Source: Chlamydomonas sphaeroides (Eukaryota > Chlorophyta > Chlorophyceae > Chlamydomonadales > Chlamydomonadaceae). From it: a DNA stretch of 64,000 nucleotides. A model generated the notes under the pieces. The model was not told the DNA's origin. It did not search any database and saw only the letters and a program-made list of their open reading frames with translations. Position numbers and translations under genes: made by a program. Positions 47,895-58,600 of this stretch are shown here, one piece after another (position 1 is the first letter of the stretch; each line of letters starts with the position of its first letter). Location: assembly GCA_001662425.1 (NCBI GenBank), contig BDDC01000226.1:19862-83861 (forward strand), read 5' to 3'.

Positions 47895-50171
47895 TCAGTG
47901 GCGGCAGGGCATGCTGCTGGCAAAGTTGCGGCAGCGGTGCAGCGCGGGGTCGTTCGCGATGCTCGCCTCGATCGCGTCCGTGGTCGTGTAGAAGGGCGCG
48001 ACCTTGTCGTAGCTGGGCCTGCGGGCGGGGGGGGAAGGGAGTGAGCATGGGCCTCAGCAGGGTGAAGCAGGCGGGTTGCCGGAGGTGGGGGGATGGCTAG
48101 TCAGCCGGTGCGGAGCAGCGGCGCCATTCGCTGAGCAGGCGCGTAGGGTTGCCGAGACAGTGTGCTGCTGGGCGCTGGGTTGCTGCTGGGTTGCTGGCAG
48201 CCAGGGAGCCACGGCCCTAGGCAAAGCCGGCTTCAAGATGCGGGCACAAAGGAGACACCGCATGCAATCGAGACAGGAAAGCAGCCGAACGCTCACCCAT
48301 TGAACATGGCTGGCAGGATGTACTCGAAACCCAGCCGGCCCGAGAAGTAGTCGTTGGGCTCCGATAGCCTGCGGACGGAGGAGACGTCACGGTGACGTTT
48401 GGGAAATCGATGAGGGGATGGGATGGGAGCGGTTTTCGGGCGCTGCCTCAGCGTGCTGCTAGTGCCCAGCCCCGCATGCATCGCAGGAGGAGTCCCGGAG
48501 TGGCGGACTAGCAGGGGCGCCGGCCCTCAGCCCGACCAACATTGCAGCGCCCCCTGCCGCGCATCCATCTTTCCAAACCCACATCAGCTGTCGCACGGCA
48601 TCGGGCTGGCGGCATCGCTCCCAGCGGCCGCGTGCACGCACGCACACACTAGGACACCCAGCAGCCCCGGCCAATCGTTCCATCTTTACCTGACCCACAT
48701 TGCAGCACCCCATCCCGCCCCGCCTTCTCGCCCGACCCACATCACGACGCCGCATCCCGCCCCTCAGGCTTGCCCGACCCACACGAACTGGCGCATGTCG
48801 TTGTAGAAGCCTTGCGGGTGCGCCGCAATGGAGGCCGTGGGCACGATGAAGGAGGCGCAGCACGAGAAGAAAGCGCTGCCGCGGCGGCTCGCGATGTACT
48901 CAGTGCGGTTCCACTTCTGCTCGCAGGGGCAGAGGGTCGCGGGCAGGGGCTTGCATGTGTTACCCCCGCGGCCGGCCACACCCCCGGCCCGGCCGCAAAC
49001 CCTTACGGCATCATGCCGTACATGTCGTACGACAACTCGTACTCGTACGTGCCTGCATGATGGCGTCCACCTTGGTCTGCACCTCGTAGTTGCCCTCCTG
49101 GGCGAACACCAGGTCCGTGACGCGCTTGCCCTGGGCCGAGGCCAGGCTGACGTACATGGAGCCGGCGGGGTCGCCCCGCAGCGCCGCCGCGTACCACTCG
49201 CGCGACCGCGCAAACAGCGCGGTGCACGTCATGTGCCACGAGTCTGGAGGGTTGCAGCGTGGGGAAAGAGAGCGCGAGGGGAGGGCCGAGGTCATGGCCG
49301 GGCGGGCGGGCACTGCGCGGGCGCCCGGTAGGCGGCGAGGGGCCGGGCGTCGCTGGTTCGCTCACTGGGCAGCGCACGTCAGCGCACAACCCTGCACCGG
49401 CGGTCGTGCCCCGAGGTTGCTTGCCTCCGTGGCCGTGCACAAAGAGGACCCCGAGTCGGGGCAGTCGGTTGTAGAACTCCGTCAGGTAGCTGCGGGCGGG
49501 ATAAGGAGGCAGGAGGCGCAGGTTCGGTGGCAGGCAGCAAGGGGCGAACGTGTTGTGTCACCGCTGTGGGTTGCGTGCGGCGATGCGCGCGGGAAGGCGG
49601 CCTGGCGTCAACACCCGGGCCCGAGCTTGCCGCCGCTAACATGGGCACAGCATGCCGAGGGACCCCGGCGGCCCCGTGCCTGCTACCGCCATGGCCGCCC
49701 CTGGGCGCATGCCCCCCTCTCTCCCGCACCCAGTCCCAGGCCGACACGGCCTCACGTGTAGAAGGCCACGCCATCTCGCCCGTGGTTGGGCTGCGGGCGC
49801 GGCGCGGGGCAGGGTGAAGGGGGCGGCATCGCACGAGTGCCGCGGAGGGTTTAGCCAGGGCCCGCTTCCTCTCCAGCGCCTAGCACGCCCGTGACCCTGC
49901 CGTACCAGTATGAGGCGTTCGTGGACCTGCGGCGGGTACGGCAGTTACGGAGTACGGAGCGTCAGCCGGGCGGCGCCGGCAAGTGGCATCGGCACGTTCC
50001 TACGCGCAGGGTACGGTGGTTCCCCACACGGTCACGACAGGCCCAACGGCAACGATTCCGCACCTCCACGCCGCATGGGAACGACCAGCGCCTCGCCGGC
50101 GCCGCCTCTTCCACTCTCCGATACACAAAGATATCAGCATTCGTCAGACCTGTGTGATGAGGCGGGCACGC

Positions 50172-50242
<71 letters not shown>

Positions 50243-51096
50243 TTAGAAGAGTCTCAGTTGTGATTGATAGGCTAAGTGGGCATTGACGCCAACCGAGGCC
50301 TCAACAGTTCAGCAAAATGCGGTACAGTTACGCGTAGTAGCGCAACGCACCGACGTCTGCTAGGTACGTTGGGTGGCAATGGCTGACCTGAGGACGTTGA
50401 ATGGGCACGGCAGCGACCGCGCTCGTGAGTATGCGTGCTGTGCGGGTGCCAGCCAGGAGGTATGCGATGGACCAAGGTTGAGTGCGTAGTGGAGTGACGT
50501 CGAGCAGGGCCGAAGTTGGGACGCAGCACAGTGTCACGCGGGTGCCGAAGCGACCGCGAGCACCAGCACAGACTCTGTTGTCAGGTTGACGCCTTCATGT
50601 GAGACCGTGTGCTGCGACTGACGCAGGCCCTTGCGGGCTAAGCGGCTTGGGCATGGGCCGGCTTTCCCTAGGGGACGTGTGGGCGGCCCCGATGCAGCTC
50701 CCTACCTCAAAAGAGCCTATGACAATATGAAAGTCGCCCCTGACCGCGCTGGGGTTCATGCACGGCATCCTGAGGGGTCGGAGGGCATGGGTATAGGTAC
50801 GTGCACCGGCGTCGCGGCCCCCCGAGGTCGGGATGTTGCCGGGACACGGCTTTATCGTCGACACGGGCCGCCGATCATCCTCGGAATGGCAATCGCTGCC
50901 CCTATCAAGATGCCATCAGGCACGCCAACGTCTGGCGGATTTCAAAGACTTCAAATGCTTTGTCGCACCTAGGAAGGTCGGTGCGGTAGCCGTGCGCGCC
51001 GTTGTACGCTTGTAGAAGCTGTCGAGCAGTAGCGCTGTCATAAAAGAGGCAGAGCGCTAGCGCGATGATCGCGCAAGAAGGGCAACGGGACAGCAT
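47895..51096 (-). CDS. Secreted or lumenal DUF3431-domain protein
   Basis: DUF3431 proteins of algae and fungi have no established biochemical function. Exons supported in frame: 51096-50969, 50769-50706, (one unresolved), 50149-50064, 49926-49906, 49790-49756, 49489-49425, 49243-49053, 48916-48783, 48368-48297 and 48018-47895. Exon 1 encodes a likely signal peptide (CAIIALALCLFYDSATA). Domain motifs: GDFHIVIGSFE, LTNADIFVYRRV, LPNHGRDGVAFYTYLTEFYN, RLPRLGVLFVHGHGDSWHM. They match the family pattern LPNxGR(D/E)...YLTxxxxxxxxLPxxxxFxxGH. The C-terminal part reads KWNRTEYIASRR..., LSEPNDYFSGRLGFEYILPA and a Cys-containing end. Two introns use GC donors (49424 and 49052). Between 50706 and 50149 an exon of length 3n+1 is needed to restore phase and was not found, so the 5' join is provisional. 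The exons from 50149 down are firm. Confidence 0.6.
50174..50242. repeat. (GGCA)n tetranucleotide microsatellite
   Basis: About 17 uninterrupted copies of GGCA lie in the intron just 5' of the exon at 50149-50064 of the DUF3431 gene. Being pure, it is expected to vary in length between strains. Confidence 0.95.
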
Positions 51097-52676
51097 CGCA
51101 CAGCGAGTACAGGTGAGGTCTCCGCAAGCAGCGTCAATCTATCATAAGCTGTGACTGCTCATGTCGTGTCCAGACAGACCCTTGGCGATTGCAGCAAACT
51201 CCAGAAATACGCTGTAAAAGGCAGGAGAGCAGGCCCGGCGGCCTCAGTCGTGCCAGTCTGAGAGCTAGCACGGTCAGGCAATACTGAATGCGTGTACACG
51301 GCTGTACGCAGCAACGGTGTAGGTTAGATGCTGCATGCTGCTCGTACGCACCCCGGAAACCTCAGCCCGACGCACATGCAGGCAGGCCCGACAGCCGACT
51401 GTACAAGCAATCTTACAGGCCACCCGCTGGATGAGCCGCAACCACTCGCACAAGCTCAGCAAGCACGAACGCCGCGCCCTCCTGTAAGCTGCCAGCGCCA
51501 GCAGCGGCAGTCGCTCCACACACACCCTATCCATCCCCCAACTCCCACCGCGACGAGCTGCCCTGGCCACGAGGCGTTCTCTCACCCACCCTAGGGCCGC
51601 CAATACACATAGCACGCTACTCGCTGCTGCGGGCCCGGTGCCCCCTGCCGCCTGCTGTACTGCCCACAGACGCCTCCCCACCCGTCACCCTCAGCTCTAC
51701 AGTTCCTGCCGCTCGGCTCCTCCCGCCCACCCATTATCGCCGGCCCCATAACTTGCCCGCCATACGCACGCGACCTGCCCTCTACCCCCTGCCGCCATCA
51801 TAAGCCGTAGGCCCTGCCCCCGCCCGCTGCCGGCCCCGCCCCGCCCGGCCACGTGTCCACGGCCGCAGCCCCCTGCCCCTCCAACCGCTCCAACCTTCCA
51901 ACGCCTCCAACCGCTCTCCGCGACGGGCCCCCTGGCCGCGCGCCGCACCGCAAGGGCCGTGCCCCGCCGCCCGCTTGGCCCCGCCCAGCCTCCTGCCCCA
52001 CGCCTGCTGCCGCGCCCCGCCGCGCAGCACGCCTGACAGGCCGCCTGGCCCAGCCCGCAGCGGCGCGCACCCGGCGCCTGCGGCAGCCCCGGCCGTGCCG
52101 CCCGCTGAGCGCCTCCCACCGGCCGCCAGCCGGGCGCCGGTAGGCCGCCTGCTGGCCCAGCGCCGGTAGGCCGCCTGGTGGCCCAGCGCCGGTAGGCCGC
52201 CTGCTGGCCCAGCGCCGGTAGGCCGCCTGCTGGCCCAGCGCCGGTAGGCCGCCTGCTGGCTCAGCCCTGCTGGCCCAGCCCAGTGAGGTCGCCTGCTGGC
52301 CCAGCCCAGTGAGGCCGGCCGCCGCGCTATGCCCAGGCCGGGCGCTATCGGTCGGCAGGCTGGGAGAATCCGGGGCGCCCAACGAACGCCTGGGACCCAG
52401 CCAACGCCTGGCGCGCAGCCCTGCCGCCGCCGGCTGAGCGCGGCCGGCTGCTGGCTGACGCCCGTGGCGGCGAGAGCCGCCTTGCGCGCCGGGTCACGTC
52501 CCCGCCTGGGGCCTCGCGCCGCTGCCGCCAGTGCTCGAGGGGCTCGGCGGCTGCACGTGCGCGCCGCGCCCCAGCGAGCTTGGCCGCGACAGCCGCCCTG
52601 CAAGCCCGTGTAGGCCTCAGCTTTGCCGCGTGGCGCGTGGCGGCGGCCCTGCTGCCAGCGCCTGCCAACTCCGCCG
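51097..52676. other. Region between the DUF3431 gene and the AMP deaminase
   Basis: About 1.6 kb. It should hold the DUF3431 promoter and the AMP deaminase 3' UTR. A TTACA at about 51412 (TGTAA on the minus strand) is a possible polyadenylation signal. The stretch 51700-52670 is extremely GC-rich with long open frames on both strands and contains a 26-bp tandem repeat. None of these frames shows protein-like content. Confidence 0.4.
52141..52320. repeat. 26-bp GC-rich tandem repeat
   Basis: The unit TAGGCCGCCTGCTGGCCCAG plus CGCCGG starts at 52141, 52167, 52193, 52219 and 52245 (26-bp period). It is followed by two looser copies of GCTGGCCCAGCCCAGTGAGG. It lies about 350-530 bp past the AMP deaminase stop codon, probably in its 3' UTR or flank. 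Confidence 0.9.
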
Positions 52677-55600
52677 CTACTCGGCGGCGAGCTTGGCGGC
52701 GGCGGCCGCCTTGCGCGCCTGGTGCGCCACTGCGCCGTGCAGCACGGTGCGCATCTCCTCGCAGTACGTCTCGTGCCTGCGGGGTGGGACAGGACGAGGT
52801 GGAGGCGCAGGGGCCGAGGTGGGGTGGGGAAGATGGCGTGCAGGGCCAGCCATGCACGTTGGGGCAACCCCAGAGGCGGAGGGACGCGTGCCGAGGAGGC
52901 GCGCGGCCATAAGACCGCCGTGGTTCGGGAACTTGCCAGCCTCTCGGGAGCGCGAGCCTCTGACACGCGCGACCAGGGGTTGCCGTAAGGATGGACATTT
53001 GCCGAGAGGCTGGCACGTTCGGCGGTGTGTGGTACGGCGCGTCACGGGCACGGTACGACAGCCGCACCTGAAGCGCAGGCGCAGGTTGGGCACGTTGGTC
53101 TTGTGGATGTCGTTGCCCTCAGGCCCCGGCCGCCAGTACTCGGCCGCCACCCAGTGCTTCTTGCAGGCGTGCGGGAAGCCGCTGTGCAGCACGCCGTTGC
53201 GCGCAATCTCGCACAGGTCCGCCGAGCTCAGCTTCCACACCTGGCAGGCCGCAGCACGGCGGGCCGTGTGGGGCAGGTGTTGAGTTGGCGGCTGCTCGGC
53301 ACCTACCCAGCGCGCGGGCACAGCTGGTGAGGCCTCAAGCAGAGACCCGAGCGCACAAAATGCAAAAAGCGACACGCCAACGGCTTGTGCGGTTCGGCGG
53401 CTGCTCGGCACCTTCCCAGGTGACGTGCACAGCTTCTGAGGCCCGGCATGAGCACACGCCGCACAGCAAGCTGCTAGGGGGGACGCGGCCTGTGACCGCC
53501 CCTAGCCGCGGGGGCAAGGCCAAGATGTGCGAGATGTAGTATGCGACACGCCGACAACAACCATGCATGCAACGATAGCTCCCCACCTGCGCCGCCACCG
53601 AGTACTCCTCCACCAGCGGCTCCTTGGTGAGGTGGATCATGACGGGGTCGTCCGTGGACAGGCTCACGGACAGGCCGCGCGCAAAGAAGAGCGGAAAGGG
53701 GTTGCGGTGATAGTCCAGGAACAGGCTGTTGTTGGACAGCGGCGACATGCACAGCCCGATCTGCGCCAGGTAGTAGCTGATGGGGGCGGTGGCGGAGGGT
53801 GGAGGGAAGGGCAAGGGGCACGCGAGGAGGGAGCGTCACAGCTTGTGCACACGGAGCGCAAGTGCTCCAATGCGTCCTGCGACATCCCATGTGCCGCAAA
53901 TGAAGGCGAGGCGCACTGAACCGGGCGGAGCTGGTTGGCAGCGGCGGAGCTGGTTGGCGGAGCTGGTTGGCAGCGGCGGAGCTGGTTGGCGGAGCTGGTT
54001 GACAGCGGCGGAGCTGGTTGGCGGAGCTGGTTGGCAGCATCCCGCGAGCGTGCACACGCGGCACACGCGCGCCCCATGCCGTGCCGTGTCTCACAGGTAC
54101 TGCAGGCAGGGGCTCTTGCGCAGGTTGATGCCGTGCGCGATGTTCTCGCACAGCATGAAGGAGGCGACCAGGTGGTCCACGTCGCCCGCCTCGCCCGCGT
54201 GGGGGCGGAAGGAAAAGGTGTTGAGACCGCGCGCCTCGCGGAACTTGTTGAGCGCGTAGCTGGGCGAGCGGGGGGAGGAAGGGGAGGGCGGAAAGAGGGG
54301 AAAGGAGGGGTGAAAAGGTTGACGGTGCCAGGAGGTGCGTTCAAATGTCAAGTAGAACAGGACCCCTGTATGCGCGTGCGTGTTGCGCGCGCTGCGGCCC
54401 TCGTGGCCCTCGTTCTGCGCGTGCGGGTAGGAGTCTGTGAACGAGTGCGGCGCGTTTGAGGCTAGGCTGCGGCGTCCTGCGGTAGGCCAGGCTCTGCGGG
54501 CGGCACCCTGGCCCCCCTAGCTCGGCGGAGGGTCGCCGCGCTCACAGGTTGGCGTAAATGTAGTAGGCGTAGTACGCGTACGAGCAGTTGTGCTTGCTGT
54601 TCCAGCTGGCGGGCGGCTCCGTGTGCTTGGTGGGGCGGCGCTCGGGCTTGGACTCGTCGTCCACCATGTCGAAGCCCACCACCTGGGTAAGGGGGTTGGG
54701 TGGAGTGGGGAGGGATGAGGAGGAGAGCGCGCAGGGTTCGTGCCACTTTCATGTGGGTCGCATCATCCGCATCGCCCCCCGCGTCCACGCCCCTGGCCCC
54801 TCGCCTTTCCCCACCACGCCCCGCGCACGAAACACACAACACACACGCCCGTACTTGAACACACGCCCGCTACCCCGTCCCCGCCCGCCCCGTATCATCC
54901 CCCTCCTTACGTGGCTCAGCAGCACGTGCAGCTGCGGGTGCGTGCTGGGGTCGGCCGTCACCTCGAACAGCGGCTCGAAGATGTTGTCCAGCATCTGCTG
55001 GAAGTTCTCAATCACGCCCGTCTCCTTGTACACGTTGTAGAGGCGCGGGATCTGGTGGGGGCGAACGCGCGGGTGTGGGTGTGTTGGTGTGCGGGGGCTT
55101 AGTTTGAATTGCAATGGATTGGCATGCGCGGGGGAGTGCCCCGGCAAGGCTGTGCGCGGATTCCGACAGCCCAGGAGGCAGGCGTGCGCGTGTGATACTG
55201 CCCCATGCTGCAACCACGGCATGTTGACTACGTGAACCATCATGCTGACTACGTGAACTATAATGCTGACTACGTGAACTATTATGTTGACTACGTGAAC
55301 TATTATGCTGACTACGTGAACTATTATGCTGACCCCGTGAACTGTTCTGCAGGTATACACGCTGCGCCGGGGCACGCGTCGCTTGCCTGGATGAGCCACA
55401 CGTTGTTGTCGGACGCCAGCTGGAAGCCCACCACCCAGGCCGCCAGGATGTCCCACTCCATGGCCTTGCGGCCGTAGATGGAGATGCGCATCTCGGCGTG
55501 CTGGTACTTGGACGACTCAAGGTCGGAGAAGACCTCCTTGGTCAGCTCCGCCAGGAAGCGGCCGTGGATCAGGTTGTCCTGCAGGTAGGGGAGGGCGTGT

Positions 55601-58600
55601 ATCGAGGAAGCAGGGAGCCAGTCATGATTGCTGATGCTGGAAACCCCCTCCCAGGGAGGAAGACGGGCAAGGGGAAGCGTTACGACGACTTTGTCGCCTC
55701 AGGGCCCACCGCCCCACGCCTCCTGGCCCCTGGGGTCACCAACACCAGACAGGGCGCCATCCCAGCAATGCCGCCGCACCGCACCGCACCGCACCCGCCG
55801 CCGCGGCGCGCACCTGCTTGATGAAGATCTCGCGCAGCCGGCTCTGTCCGCAGGGGTTGTACTTGAGGTTGAACTTGTCGAAGCGGTGGAACGTGTTCTT
55901 GTCGGCGTGCATGTCCAGCGTGTCCACGTTGAGGTCGTAGCCTGTGCGCCAGGGGCGGGGAGGCAAAGGACCGTAATGAAGGTGACATCACGTGCCGTAC
56001 CGGTACGTGTGCGTTTTCTGGCCGCACCACACCAGCAGTGGACCCAGGAAACCACACGCCAGCAAGGCTCAGCTGCATGGGGACCGTGGCTTGTTGCACC
56101 ATGCCCCTAACAGGACAGGACAGCTCACAGCTGGCAGCGGCACACGAAGCCCGGCTCTGCTCACCCGTGAGCTTGAGGCTCTCGAACACCTCCTTGAGCG
56201 TCAGGTACTTGCCGTCGCGGAAGATGACCACCTCGTCCGGCTCCTGCAGGTCGACGGGTGGAAGGGTTGGCACATAATGGGCAGAGAGGTTAGCGAGGAG
56301 AGCGAACAAGTCCCCAAGCGGACTGGGGTGTTGACGGGGATGAAGGCAAGGGACCGCACAGCCCTGTGCGCATGCAGCCATTGCGCTTCGGCCTCCGCTC
56401 CGCCCCTGCGCGCCCGTGCCCTCTCCACCCGCGGCTCCGCACCGCCGCGCCGCGGCTTGGTCAGTGCGGAGCGCAGCAAGGCCACATGGAAGCAGGCGAC
56501 AGCGCCTGCACCAGCGTTGGGCGCCACACCTTGCGCAGCTTCGACTTGATGAAGCGCAGCAGGTGCTTCTGGTGCATGCAGGCGCTGTGGTGGATGTGCG
56601 TGTCCACCTGCGCAGCAAGGAAGGTGGCGACGCAGGTCGTCACGGTGGGGACGCGAGCTGCGCGTTGCGCTGCAGCCGCGGGCAGCGCCGGCGGGGCCAA
56701 CGGGAGCGCCGCACGCGCGTGATCCGAGAGCCGCAGTCACGATGCGATGTCGCGCCGACGTAGAGCCGCGGGGCGCAAGGGACGCTCGCCGTGCCGCGTG
56801 GGCGCCATCAGCAGCGTACCTTGCGCACGTTGTAGAAGTCGCGGTGCGGCGCGGCCTTCTGCGCGCGGAACTCCTTGTCGCTGTTGAGCATGACGTGCAG
56901 GTTGAACTTCTGCTCCAGCAGCATCAGCCGGTGGTGGCAGAACGACTTGACGGGGCCCTGCGTAGCGGGGAGGGAACGGGACGGCGAGGAGGGAGTGGTA
57001 AGGATGGGGCGCAGGCCGCTGCGCGCAGCCCACAGCGCCCTGGCCAGTGCCGCGGCCGCCCGCCCCTCGGGCGTGCCAAGGTTTCTACGCTCTCAACATG
57101 GCCGACTAGCGCGGGGTGCGGTGCATCTTGTGTCAGCCTACATGCACACGCTGCCAACCGTGCAACGGTGCGGCCTGCCGCTGCGCTCACCGAGGCCGAG
57201 TAGCGCAGGATGCGATGCATGTCGGTGAAGAACTCGGAGGCCGTGCCGGGCACCGGGAACAAGTTGGTGGCCTGGGGGGTGGCAGGTGTGGTGCGGGGTG
57301 GAGCATGGCAACGGGGCAGCGTGCGCGCTTGAGCATCGCAGTGACATCAAGCTGCGGCCGGGGCGGGCCCGAGGCCTCAGCAGGCGCCTGGGGGTGCCCT
57401 GCGCCGAGCCTCCGCGCGGCGTGCCTGCTCCGGGCGGCTCTGGGTGCGCACATGCGGCGGCGGCGCGGCCCCCTGTGTTGCCGCTCCGCTCGGCTAGGGC
57501 CCCGTCCCTTCGCACTCCCCCTTCCCTCCTCCATTGCCGCTTCCGCTCCCCCCACCTGCGCCCGGTCCTCGGGGCCGTACACCGCCATGACGCCGTCCAC
57601 CATGCGGAAGCTGTGGCCGCTGGGCGGCAGCGGCACGAAGGCAAAGGGCTCCCGCTGGATGTCGCGGGGCACCGCCGCCTCGGGCTCGTGACGCCGCGCC
57701 TCGGCCGACACTGCGGGGATGCCGCACGGGGCGCAGGCGGTAAAGGGAAGGCGAGGGGAGGGCGCGTTGGGGCCCTGCTGCGGACAGTCCCGCTCCAAGA
57801 CAACCAGCGCTGGGGCCGCGTGAGGGCGGAGGGCGCCGGCGCGCCGCGGCCGACGTTGCGTGGCGCGGGGTTTCCGCCTGGACCATGTCGGCAGCTCGCG
57901 CCCAACCACACGCGAGCCCACGAGCACCTGTGCCCACGCACTCACGCGCCGGGCGGAAGAGCCAGTGCTTGCGCAGCTCCAGGCACTCGACGACCATGGC
58001 GCACACGTCCTCCACCTGAGGGAGGAAGGGAGGAGGGAGGAGGGAGAGGAAGGGGCGGCGGGACATCACGCGGGAGAGGGTGAGAGAAGAAGTGTGCGCC
58101 CTGGGAGCGCGTCCGCCAAAGCGGCGCAACATGAGCGGCGCCGTCCCGTGCAGGGCGATGCTAACCGACGCGACCCTGCCGTCCTAACCGCCAACCGCCA
58201 ACCGCCAACCCTCGACTCGCCTCGTTGTTCATGGGCATGTCGGGTGTGATGACGCGGCTGTACTCGTCCAGCGAGGCCAGCGTGGCAGCCACCTCGGCGT
58301 TCTGCGGGAGGGGAGGGGCGGAGGACCGACGGCAGCGGCAGCGGCGGCAGCGCACGCGCAGAGTAAGGATTGCCGCCGTTGGCCGCCGCCATGTCAGGCC
58401 GCCTTCCCTCCCTCCCTCCCCGGCCCGCGTCGGCTGCAGCTCCAGAGCCTGCCCCCTTCACTCCTCCCACCCTCCCGCCCCACCTTCCTGCCCATGACTT
58501 CCACCACCTCGCCTCGCCCTCCCTCGCACACCCTCGCAAGCCCGCCCCCCGCCCCTCCCACACTGCCCTGCCCCTGGCGCTCGCCTTCTCTGCCTGCGCC

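Noticed and set aside
50174..50242. CRISPR-like or telomere-like array
   Set aside because: It is a pure tetranucleotide microsatellite with no spacers, and not the TTTTAGGG-type telomere repeat of chlorophytes.
51782..52966. 394-codon minus-strand open frame with Ala/Gly/Arg repeats
   Set aside because: It is produced by the 26-bp GC-rich tandem repeat and runs through the AMP deaminase last exon in a different frame.
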